Assembly (NCBI GenBank): GCA_002712125.1
Contig: PASL01000019.1
Coordinates: forward strand, 10,870-16,179
Length of the DNA stretch: 5,310 nucleotides
Reading direction: 5' to 3'
From: Chloroflexota bacterium
Lineage (GTDB): Bacteria > Chloroflexota > Dehalococcoidia > Lucifugimonadales > Lucifugimonadaceae
The notes under the pieces were generated by a model. It was not told the origin of the DNA. It saw nothing but the letters and a program-made list of their open reading frames with translations, and ran no database searches. Every line of letters starts with the position of its first letter. Positions within the stretch are counted from its first letter, which is position 1. The translations under genes and the position numbers were made by a program. Shown here in pieces: positions 1 through 5,310 of the stretch.

Positions 1-1853
1 GAACTAAGAATATCATGGTGATTTTTTCTATTTTTTGCTGTATCGGAGTCCCATCTAACAACATCTATTTTTGGAAAGAATCTTTTTATATTTTTTTCTA
101 CTAATTCAGTCCCAGGATTGGATCTTTTAACTTGTATAGAATTACAATTCTTACAGGGTCTATTAGGTTGCCTTTTACTATTACAATAGTGACATACTAA
201 CTTGGGTTTATATCCAGATAAATTTTCATGGTATGTCATTGCTATTTCACATCTAATACACTTTTGAATTTCGCCACAATTTAGACATTGAACATAAGAT
301 GATGAGCCTCTACGATTTAAAAAAAGTATTACTTTTTCATCTAATGATATTGCTTTGCTTATATCCTTTAACATAGATTCACTAAACATTTCAAAATTAC
401 CCTTTCTTCTTTCTTTACGCATATCAATAATTTGAACGATAGGAAGGCTATCTTTTTTTGTTTTTGAAAATCTAGAAGTAAGTTTTAATAATTCTAATTC
501 TGTTCCTGCAGATTTCTTATACGAAACAATATCAGGTGTTGCACTACCCAATAACAAAGTAACTTTATACATATTTGAGATCAAGTCTGCAATTTTTCTT
601 GAGTCATATCGTGGGGATTTATCTGACTGTTTGTAACTCCATTCGTGTTCTTCATCAATAATTATTAAGCCTAAATTCGATACTGGAGCAAATATTGCAC
701 TTCTTGAACCTAGTATAATTTTATACTCATTATTTTTTATTCTCCACCATTGATCATATCTTTCTCCTGAGGAGAGCCCTGAGTGCAAAAGAGCAACCTT
801 ACCAGGGAATCTTGATGCAATCCTATTCAATGTTTGTGGCGTCAATGAAATTTCAGGTACTAAAAAAATTACATTTTTGTCTGACTTAAGGCATTCTTCT
901 ATTGCTTGTAAATAAACCTCCGTTTTTCCAGAACCAGTTATACCGTGTAGCAAAAACTTATAATTTAATTTTGATGTTTTATTTTCATTTATTGATTTTT
1001 TTATTTTGGAAATTGAATCGGATTGCTCTTTAGTTGGTGAATGCGAAAATTCTTGTTGAAAAAAATATTTACTCAATGGGTCTCTTAGCCTTTTAATTCT
1101 TCTCCTTATTATTATTCCTTGATCAAAAGACCACTGAGTGGCAGTATAGCCAAATTGCTTGTTTAAGTATGTCTTTGTATCAGAGTAATTTCCATCTAAA
1201 AACCAGTTGATAAGCTGGGTATGCTTAATTTTTTTGTAATGTATCTTTTCTGATATCTGTTTAGCTTTAGTTTTTGAAATTCCTAGAATAATCCTATTGT
1301 GATACACAGGCCCAACTTTTGGCTTCTCCCATATATTTTCACTTATTAGTAAATCTCTCCTTATCATTTTATCTACTAAAGTTTTTCCAGGTAGACCCAT
1401 TTTTTTAACTAATTGTTTTTTAGTTATATTTTTATTTTTCTCAACATAACTTAATAATTTTTTTTCGATTTTAGAAAATTTATAATCTTTTATTTTTTTA
1501 TTGTTAATATGCTTAATAATTGTATTTATTTTAGAGAAGGCGCTTGGCGGAAGAAATAAGTTAGCAGCTGAAAAATAAGAAACCCGATAGTAATTTGCAA
1601 TATGTTTAATTAATTTTAATTTTGTTTTATCAAAATATGGGCCATCATTTATTTTACTAATTATATTTTTTATAATATTTTCATCTATATTATGTTTATT
1701 TGTTAAGTCAAAAACAACACCACACAAAATTCTGCTACCAAATGGAACCCAAACTAAATCTCCAATTTCTAATAATAATTCACTAGGAACCTTATAAGTA
1801 TAGGATCTCTGACTGTTGTCAGGAAAATCAACCGCTATTTCAGCATATTTCAT
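1..1853 (-). CDS. priA: Primosomal protein N' (replication restart DNA helicase PriA), 3' end beyond the window
   Basis: PriA recognises stalled or collapsed replication forks, unwinds DNA 3'-to-5' using ATP and starts reloading of the replicative helicase. The frame is open for all 617 visible codons; I translated it throughout and found no stop. Seen in order: an N-terminal DNA-binding region opening with a VWVPFG-type motif; Walker A GITGSGKT at residues 304-311; LVPEISLTPQ at 331-340; Walker B DEEH at 400-403, followed by an aromatic-rich loop (WSYKQ at 405-409); GSATP at 436-440; and FLNRRG at 511-516. Eight zinc-binding cysteines follow as four pairs: 523/526, 532/535, 554/557 and 567/570. 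The Walker lysine (310) lies about 80 residues later than in E. coli PriA, so this is the long form, and I infer a full length near 800 residues. The last helicase motifs and the C-terminal domain are outside the window. The ATG start is supported by AAGGAA (1859-1864) five bases upstream. Transcription probably comes through the terminator after rplS. Confidence 0.97.
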   Translation of the reverse strand, partial: MKYAEIAVDFPDNSQRSYTYKVPSELLLEIGDLVWVPFGSRILCGVVFDLTNKHNIDENIIKNIISKINDGPYFDKTKLKLIKHIANYYRVSYFSAANLFLPPSAFSKINTIIKHINNKKIKDYKFSKIEKKLLSYVEKNKNITKKQLVKKMGLPGKTLVDKMIRRDLLISENIWEKPKVGPVYHNRIILGISKTKAKQISEKIHYKKIKHTQLINWFLDGNYSDTKTYLNKQFGYTATQWSFDQGIIIRRRIKRLRDPLSKYFFQQEFSHSPTKEQSDSISKIKKSINENKTSKLNYKFLLHGITGSGKTEVYLQAIEECLKSDKNVIFLVPEISLTPQTLNRIASRFPGKVALLHSGLSSGERYDQWWRIKNNEYKIILGSRSAIFAPVSNLGLIIIDEEHEWSYKQSDKSPRYDSRKIADLISNMYKVTLLLGSATPDIVSYKKSAGTELELLKLTSRFSKTKKDSLPIVQIIDMRKERRKGNFEMFSESMLKDISKAISLDEKVILFLNRRGSSSYVQCLNCGEIQKCIRCEIAMTYHENLSGYKPKLVCHYCNSKRQPNRPCKNCNSIQVKRSNPGTELVEKNIKRFFPKIDVVRWDSDTAKNRKNHHDILS

Positions 1854-1884
1854 TAAAATTCCTTAATATGTTGATTTTTAACAC

Positions 1885-1910
1885 AAAAACCCTCTCATAT
1901 TTTGAGAGGG
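1885..1910 (-). terminator. Intrinsic terminator after rplS, upstream of priA
   Basis: On the minus strand GAGAGGG and CCCTCTC form a perfect 7-bp, G+C-containing stem (arms 1904-1910 and 1890-1896) around a 7-base AT-only loop. It is followed at once by five T residues (1889-1885). It begins 24 bases past the rplS stop, as expected for a rho-independent terminator of the rplS transcript. No T-run follows it on the plus strand, so it is directional. Only 31 bases separate the T-run from the priA ATG, leaving almost no room for a priA promoter. Partial read-through is therefore the simplest inferred way for priA to be expressed. Confidence 0.8.
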
Positions 1911-1934
1911 CTATAAAAAATTAGTAAGTATAAT

Positions 1935-2297
1935 TTACGATCTTTTTTCTTTTATCCTAGCTTTTTTACCAGTTAGGCCTCTTAGGTAATATAATTTCGA
2001 CTTTCTTACTTTACCTTTTCGAGTTACTTTTAATGACTCAATATTAGGAGAATGAAAAGGCAGAACACGCTCTACTCCAACCCCATAAGAGATTCTACGA
2101 ATAGTAAAAGTATCACCCAACCCGGGAGTTTTAGATGAGATGAATCTACCAGAAATAACATTACCATCAAAAGTTTGAATTCTTTCCTTATCACCCTCAA
2201 TAATTCTCAGATTCACACTTACTGTGTCTCCAGGCTGAAATTCATCTAAATTATTAATTTGTTTTATATATAAACTTGTATCTAATTTTTTACTCAT
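1935..2297 (-). CDS. rplS: 50S ribosomal protein bL19
   Basis: bL19 is a bacterial-specific large-subunit protein located near the interface with the 30S subunit. The 120-residue product has the usual family length and its diagnostic stretches: FQPGDTVSV (residues 20-28), a DGNVI segment in the position of the family's [22 protein letters not shown] in the middle, and a basic C-terminus with [19 protein letters not shown]. The loop between GNVI and the TFTIRR strand is about five residues longer than the one I recall from E. coli. The ATG at 2297 is the natural start and places the PGDTV motif at its usual distance. The Shine-Dalgarno signal is weak, with GAGA about ten bases upstream. It lies 97 bases downstream of trmD, the common trmD-rplS order, and an intrinsic terminator follows. 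A promoter in the gap may give it extra transcription. Confidence 0.97.
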   Translation of the reverse strand: MSKKLDTSLYIKQINNLDEFQPGDTVSVNLRIIEGDKERIQTFDGNVISGRFISSKTPGLGDTFTIRRISYGVGVERVLPFHSPNIESLKVTRKGKVRKSKLYYLRGLTGKKARIKEKRS

Positions 2298-2311
2298 TAA
2301 GAGATTTCTCG

Positions 2312-2329
2312 CGTGTAACTCGTGTAACT
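2312..2329 (-). repeat. Tandem 9-base direct repeat in the rplS leader
   Basis: The nonamer CGTGTAACT occurs twice back to back on the plus strand (2312-2320 and 2321-2329), reading AGTTACACG twice on the coding (minus) strand. It lies between the candidate rplS -10 box and the rplS ATG, so it would be in the transcript leader. A short inverted repeat, gagatttctc (2301-2310), follows it. A related CGTGTAA is at 3668-3674 in the divergent intergenic region. A protein-binding or leader-RNA role is only inferred; a chance duplication is possible. Confidence 0.5.
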
Positions 2330-2340
2330 ACCAAAATACT

Positions 2341-2346
2341 ATTATA
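2341..2346 (-). promoter_or_regulatory. Candidate -10 box of an rplS promoter
   Basis: The minus strand reads a perfect TATAAT here, preceded directly by TG, and would start transcription near 2334, about 35 bases before the rplS ATG. No good -35 hexamer is present at 16-18 bases upstream (best GTTTAA), so this is a weak prediction in AT-rich DNA. A second TATAAT at 2385-2390, just after the trmD stop, is an alternative. Either would let the ribosomal protein be made in excess over the low-abundance TrmD. Confidence 0.35.
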
Positions 2347-2394
2347 CATGTAAGTAATTATATTTAAACTTAAAAACAAATAAAATTATACGTA

Positions 2395-3096
2395 TTATCT
2401 TTCATTTAATAAATCTGGACGATTATTTCTAGTCTTTTTTTGAGATTCTTCAGTTCTCCAATTATCAATTTCTTTATGATTGCCGTTTAAAAGTATCTCG
2501 GGCACTTCTAGACCTAAAAATTTTCTTGGCCTTGAGTATACTGGACCCTTAAGGAAAGAATTACTCTGAGAAAATGAATCGTTTTTACTAGAATTATCAT
2601 TTCCTAAGACCCCTACTAATAGCCTAGAAACTGAATCGATTACTACCATCGCGGGTATTTCCCCACCTGTTAGTACATAATCACCTATTGATAATTCTTC
2701 ATCGACACAAAGGTCTATAAACCTTTGATCAACTCCTTCATAATGACCGCAAACTAAAATAACAGATTTTTCTTTTGAAAGATTATTTGCTCTAATATAG
2801 TTATAAGTTTTTCCTTGGGGGGAGAGTAATATTACTGTGGATTGATTTGGAAAATTATCTTGTTTGATTTTTTCAATTGCTTTGTACAAAGGCTCTGGTC
2901 TTAAAACCATTCCAGGACCACCTCCATAAGGTGAAGAATCTAAAATTTTTCTTGAGGAATTTGTACTTTGTGCAAAATCTGCTAACTGATAAATGTTTAT
3001 CGTTATCTTTTTAGATTTTATAGCTCTAGATATAATACTATGATCAAAAACGCTATCAAACATTTTAGGAAAAAGAGTAATTATAGATAAGATCAT
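2395..3096 (-). CDS. trmD: tRNA (guanine37-N1)-methyltransferase TrmD
   Basis: TrmD uses S-adenosylmethionine to methylate N1 of G37, next to the anticodon, in tRNAs reading CNN codons, which prevents +1 frameshifting. The 233-residue product is a trefoil-knot (SPOUT) methyltransferase. It opens with ITLFPKMF (6-13), then shows SPYGGGPGMVLRPEP (55-69), the knot strand LLSPQGK (90-96), the SAM-site segment LVCGHYEGVDQR (114-125), and SIGDYVLTGGEIPAM (136-150). R158 and D173 (in DSF) match the conserved Arg and catalytic Asp known as R154 and D169 in E. coli. The C-terminal domain carries YSRPRKF, VPEILLNGNH and a final RPDLL. It is somewhat shorter than the 255-residue E. coli enzyme because the tail ends soon after RPDLL. 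The ATG overlaps the stop of the preceding mogA gene as ATGA, indicating translational coupling. AAGGT lies 11 bases upstream, inside mogA. rimM and rpsP, common upstream partners of trmD, are not next to it here. Confidence 0.97.
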   Translation of the reverse strand: MILSIITLFPKMFDSVFDHSIISRAIKSKKITINIYQLADFAQSTNSSRKILDSSPYGGGPGMVLRPEPLYKAIEKIKQDNFPNQSTVILLSPQGKTYNYIRANNLSKEKSVILVCGHYEGVDQRFIDLCVDEELSIGDYVLTGGEIPAMVVIDSVSRLLVGVLGNDNSSKNDSFSQSNSFLKGPVYSRPRKFLGLEVPEILLNGNHKEIDNWRTEESQKKTRNNRPDLLNER

Positions 3097-3599
3097 TTCG
3101 GATGATTACCTTCATGTGATCCCATAATTATTTCTACAGCATGCTCAATTGTACTTATAAGATTATTTAAATTTTCATCAATTGCAGAGGGGCTACCTGG
3201 CAAATTTAATATAAGAGTATTATTTTTAATTCCACATTTAGCTCTAGATAAAATTGACATTTTATTTCCCTGATAACTCTTAACTCGCATTATCTCTGGG
3301 ATTCCTGGTACTTCAATATCAATCAACTTTTCTGTTACATCAGGAATTACATCTCTTTTTGCAAGTCCAGTACCTCCAGTCGTGAGGATAAGATTGATTT
3401 TTTTGTTTTCAAAAAACTCAACTAATTGAGTTTCCAATATGGTAAATTCATCCGGTAAAACAACTTTTGAATGAAGTAAAAATTTAGATTTACTCATAAT
3501 ATTTTCTATAAGTTCACCACTCTTATCACGCATTAATCCAGCAGCACACCTGTCACTACTAGTTACGATAGAATAATATAAATTTTTACTGAATGTCAT
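3093..3599 (-). CDS. mogA: MogA/MoaB-family molybdopterin adenylyltransferase
   Basis: Members of this family adenylate molybdopterin with ATP before molybdenum insertion, in the cytoplasm. The 168-residue product spans the single MoCF-binding domain. Visible motifs are SDRCAAGLMRDKSG (15-28), TTGGTGLAKRD (73-83) containing the GGTG loop and conserved Asp83, VPGIPEIMR (97-105), LSRAKCG (117-123) and LPGSPSA (133-139). The size is closer to MoaB (about 170) than to E. coli MogA (about 195), so the symbol is tentative while the family is secure. No other molybdenum-cofactor gene is in the window. It is the first gene of the minus-strand group, and its TGA overlaps the trmD ATG. The start at 3599 is the only ATG/GTG/TTG start near the N-terminus. 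A strong AAGGAG is present (3615-3620) but 15 bases away, which is unusually far. Confidence 0.9.
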   Translation of the reverse strand: MTFSKNLYYSIVTSSDRCAAGLMRDKSGELIENIMSKSKFLLHSKVVLPDEFTILETQLVEFFENKKINLILTTGGTGLAKRDVIPDVTEKLIDIEVPGIPEIMRVKSYQGNKMSILSRAKCGIKNNTLILNLPGSPSAIDENLNNLISTIEHAVEIIMGSHEGNHPK

Positions 3600-3782
3600 G
3601 ATTATTTATAATTTCTCCTTAATAATTTTCCTTATTAGTTAATATTAAATCACAAATTACCCTTAAACGTGTAAATATATTGTATTGAAGTAATTTTTTT
3701 ATATATGTCATAATTCAATTAGGATAGAGAAATAAATAAATGCTTATATTTGAATTAGAAATCAACTGAGGCAATAAAAACA
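3600..3782. promoter_or_regulatory. Divergent intergenic region between mogA and rsmH
   Basis: These 183 bases are very AT-rich and separate the two divergent gene groups, so they must contain the start signals of both. On the minus strand AAGGAG (3615-3620) is the probable mogA ribosome-binding site. ATGACA (3706-3711, five of six matches to TTGACA) is a possible mogA -35, with a mediocre TTCAAT at 3684-3689 as its -10. A perfect 10-bp palindrome TTAATATTAA lies at 3639-3648, and CGTGTAA (3668-3674) echoes the rplS leader repeat. No tRNA, known riboswitch, terminator or mraZ gene was seen. Confidence 0.6.
3685..3714 (+). promoter_or_regulatory. Candidate rsmH-ftsA promoter
   Basis: TTGAAG (3685-3690; four of six to TTGACA) and CATAAT (3709-3714; five of six to TATAAT) are separated by 18 bases. 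This would place the transcription start near 3721, about 62 bases before the rsmH start codon. It is the best sigma-70-like pair I see on the plus strand between the divergent genes. The background is AT-rich, so chance matches are likely. Its -10 overlaps the possible minus-strand -35 at 3706-3711. Confidence 0.4.
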
Positions 3783-3785
3783 TTG
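3768..3785 (+). promoter_or_regulatory. Ribosome-binding site and TTG start of rsmH
   Basis: GAGG at 3768-3771 is the only Shine-Dalgarno-like sequence before the gene and lies 11 bases before TTG (3783-3785). In this frame an upstream TAG (3756-3758) closes the frame. No ATG, GTG or other TTG occurs between that stop and the conserved HNPVL motif, so TTG is the only ordinary start that keeps the N-terminal motif. A non-standard start such as ATA at 3786 cannot be excluded. Confidence 0.7.
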
Positions 3786-4721
3786 ATATTAAAAGAGCTA
3801 AATTTATATCATAATCCCGTGCTAACTAATGAAGTTATTAAAGGATTAAATATAACTCCTGGAGGAAGATATATTGACGCCACCCTAGGAGAGGGTGGGC
3901 ATTCAACAAATATTCTTATTAAGTCTGACCCAGGTGGTCAAGTTTTGGGTATTGATGCTGATCATGAAGCAGTTTCAGTTGCGCAAAAAAGAGTAAATTA
4001 TTCTTCTGATAAATTTCTAGCAGTTAACGATAATTTCAAAAATATTAGATCCATTGCTATGAAGTATAATTTCTCACCTGTTCATGGAATATTATTTGAT
4101 TTAGGTGTTTCTTCATTACAATTAGATGCAGAGTCAAGAGGTTTTAGTTTTAGAAGAGCTGATCCATTAGATATGAGATTCAGTTATAATCAAAATTTAT
4201 CGGCATCTCAGATAATAAATAATTATGACGAAAATGAATTAGCAAACTTAATTTTTTACTTCGGGGAAGAAAAAAAATCACGTAAAATTGCAAAAACAAT
4301 AGTACGAAATAGGCCTATAAAATCATCTCTAGAACTTGCAGATTTAATTTGCGAAGTAATTCCAAGAAAAAAAAATCAAAAAATCAACCCTGCAACAAAG
4401 ACTTTTCAAGCTATAAGAATAGCGGTTAATGATGAATTGTCAGCGCTTGAAACTGCGTTGAATGAATCCTTAACTGTTATTGGTGAAGGTGGAAGAATTG
4501 CTGTGATTTCCTATCATTCATTAGAGGACAGAATAGTAAAAAACTTTTTTAAGAGGCAATCTTCTGAATGCATATGCCCTCCAAGATCACCAGTATGTAT
4601 ATGCAAACATGAAAAAACAATAAAAATAATAAGTAAAAAACCAATAATTCCTTCGACAAATGAGATTAATAATAATCCTAGATCACGAAGTGCAAAATTA
4701 AGAATAGCAGAGAGAATATAA
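3783..4721 (+). CDS. rsmH: 16S rRNA (cytosine1402-N4)-methyltransferase RsmH (MraW)
   Basis: RsmH transfers a methyl group from S-adenosylmethionine to N4 of C1402 in 16S rRNA, at the decoding centre of the 30S subunit. The 312-residue product is full length for the family. Seen: HNPVL at 10-14; the SAM-binding loop DATLGEGGHS at 32-41, where the family more often has DGTLG; GIDAD at 56-60; GILFDLGVSSLQLD (102-115) followed by RGFSF and DPLDMRF (127-133); TKTFQAIRIAVNDEL; and ISYHSLEDRIVKNFF. A tail has two close cysteine pairs (C263/C265, C272/C274), then KKPIIPS and NPRSRSAKLR (298-307). This tail is shared with Chloroflexota and Firmicutes forms as I recall them. The gene begins with TTG after a GAGG site. 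It heads the plus-strand group and is followed after 14 bases by ftsA, with none of the usual ftsL, ftsI or mur genes between, and no mraZ directly before it. Confidence 0.97.
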   Translation: MILKELNLYHNPVLTNEVIKGLNITPGGRYIDATLGEGGHSTNILIKSDPGGQVLGIDADHEAVSVAQKRVNYSSDKFLAVNDNFKNIRSIAMKYNFSPVHGILFDLGVSSLQLDAESRGFSFRRADPLDMRFSYNQNLSASQIINNYDENELANLIFYFGEEKKSRKIAKTIVRNRPIKSSLELADLICEVIPRKKNQKINPATKTFQAIRIAVNDELSALETALNESLTVIGEGGRIAVISYHSLEDRIVKNFFKRQSSECICPPRSPVCICKHEKTIKIISKKPIIPSTNEINNNPRSRSAKLRIAERI

Positions 4722-4735
4722 ATGGAGTTCAAGTT

Positions 4736-5310
4736 ATGAAATCAGATGACATTAGAGTTGCAATAGATATAGGTACAACGAAAATTTGTACTATGGTTGG
4801 AAGAATAAAAGACCAAAACACATATGAAGTAATTAATATTACTACTATCGCTAATAATGGCATGAATAGAGGTTTAGTTGTTGACGAACAGTTGGTTTCA
4901 GAATGTATAACCAAATCGATAGAAAGTATATCAAAAGATGTAGGGATAAATATAGATAAAGCATTTTTTGGTGTATCAGGAGCCCATTTAGAATCAAAAA
5001 ATCATTGGACTAATATTTCTAGGCCTTCAGGTATGACTTCTATCACTCAAAATGATATTGACGAGGCACTTAAAATTGCGAGTAAAATTGACCTAAATAA
5101 TGATAGAAAATTACTTCATGCTATCCCCAGAAGTTATACTTTGGATGGGTTGCACGGAATAGTAAATCCATTAGGAATGCATACTGCTGAACTTCATGTT
5201 GAAACACATATCATAACTGGTTCATTAGGCAGTATAAACAATATTCAGAATTGTCTAAGCAAATCAAAAATTAAAGTTGCAGGAATAGTAGCAGAACCCT
5301 TAGCAAGTGC
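4736..5310 (+). CDS. ftsA: Cell division protein FtsA, 3' end beyond the window
   Basis: FtsA is an actin-like ATPase that binds the membrane through a C-terminal amphipathic helix, tethers FtsZ and recruits the divisome. The 191 visible codons are uninterrupted. They show the phosphate-1 loop IDIGTTK (10-16), RGLVVD (45-50) opening the FtsA-specific 1C subdomain, GVSGAHLES (79-87), the NDIDEALKIA helix (106-115), LLHAIPRSYTLDG (126-138) with NPLGMHT (144-150), ETHIITGS (156-163) and EPLAS at the end. These distinguish FtsA from MreB, DnaK and PilM. The ATG at 4736 has GGAG (4724-4727) eight bases upstream; the ATG at 4722 is out of frame and stops after five codons. The remaining ATPase subdomains and the membrane helix lie past the right edge, where ftsZ would be expected next. 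Its wording (PRSYTLDG, NPLGMHT) resembles Chloroflexota FtsA as I recall it. It is probably co-transcribed with rsmH. Confidence 0.96.
   Translation, partial: MKSDDIRVAIDIGTTKICTMVGRIKDQNTYEVINITTIANNGMNRGLVVDEQLVSECITKSIESISKDVGINIDKAFFGVSGAHLESKNHWTNISRPSGMTSITQNDIDEALKIASKIDLNNDRKLLHAIPRSYTLDGLHGIVNPLGMHTAELHVETHIITGSLGSINNIQNCLSKSKIKVAGIVAEPLAS

Noticed and set aside
1..1853. Possible frameshift or pseudogene in priA, because the N-terminal part is long
   Set aside because: All 617 codons were read without a stop, and every expected helicase and zinc motif in the visible part is present and in order. The longer N-terminal region fits long-form PriA proteins.
3639..3648. Perfect palindrome TTAATATTAA as an operator
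   Set aside because: A 10-bp palindrome of only A and T is expected by chance in DNA this AT-rich, and no second copy was noticed.
3600..3782. tRNA, riboswitch or remnant mraZ in the divergent intergenic region
   Set aside because: No cloverleaf pairing, no G+C-rich conserved core and no MraZ-like reading frame were seen, and the region is too short for mraZ.
4514..4732. 72-codon minus-strand frame opposite the end of rsmH
   Set aside because: It lies wholly across the conserved rsmH tail (plus 11 bases past its stop) and has no ribosome-binding site or family resemblance. The hydrophobic look is what the reverse complement of this AT-rich coding sequence gives.
4722..4739. Five-codon ATG frame between rsmH and ftsA whose TGA overlaps the ftsA ATG
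   Set aside because: Its first bases are the GGAG ribosome-binding site of ftsA, so the ATG is most simply a by-product of that site.
4729..4914. 61-codon minus-strand frame opposite the start of ftsA
   Set aside because: It is antisense to the conserved FtsA N-terminus, with no supporting signals; it is a shadow frame.

Overview
The window is a compact, strongly AT-rich piece of bacterial chromosome (roughly one third G+C by eye). It carries six protein genes in two divergent groups and no mobile DNA, CRISPR or RNA gene that I can recognise. The FtsA fragment (patterns such as IDIGTTK, HAIPRSYTLDG and NPLGMHT), the C-terminal tail of RsmH, and rsmH lying directly before ftsA all resemble Chloroflexota of the Dehalococcoidia/SAR202 type. 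An AT-rich, possibly marine, member of that phylum is my best guess (about 0.6). This rests on remembered family patterns, not on a search.

Left group, minus strand, read from 3599 down to 1: mogA/moaB-type molybdopterin adenylyltransferase (3599-3093), trmD tRNA m1G37 methyltransferase (3096-2395, ATGA overlap with mogA), rplS ribosomal protein bL19 (2297-1935), then priA replication-restart helicase (from 1853, running off the left edge with 617 codons visible). A clear intrinsic terminator lies between rplS and priA. A 97-base gap between trmD and rplS holds a candidate promoter and a tandem 9-mer.

Right group, plus strand: rsmH 16S rRNA C1402 N4-methyltransferase (3783-4721, TTG start) and, 14 bases later, ftsA (from 4736, running off the right edge with 191 codons visible). 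The groups are separated by a 183-base divergent intergenic region (3600-3782) that must hold both promoters.

The left group joins translation genes (tRNA modification, 50S subunit) to a cofactor gene and a replication-restart gene. The right group is a stripped division/cell-wall (dcw) cluster: the ftsL, ftsI and mur genes that commonly separate rsmH from ftsA are absent, and there is no room for mraZ directly upstream of rsmH. I did not find a previously undescribed system. The observations worth following are the reduced dcw cluster, the placement of mogA before trmD, the terminator before priA, the repeated motif in the rplS leader, and the unusual translation starts of rsmH and mogA.
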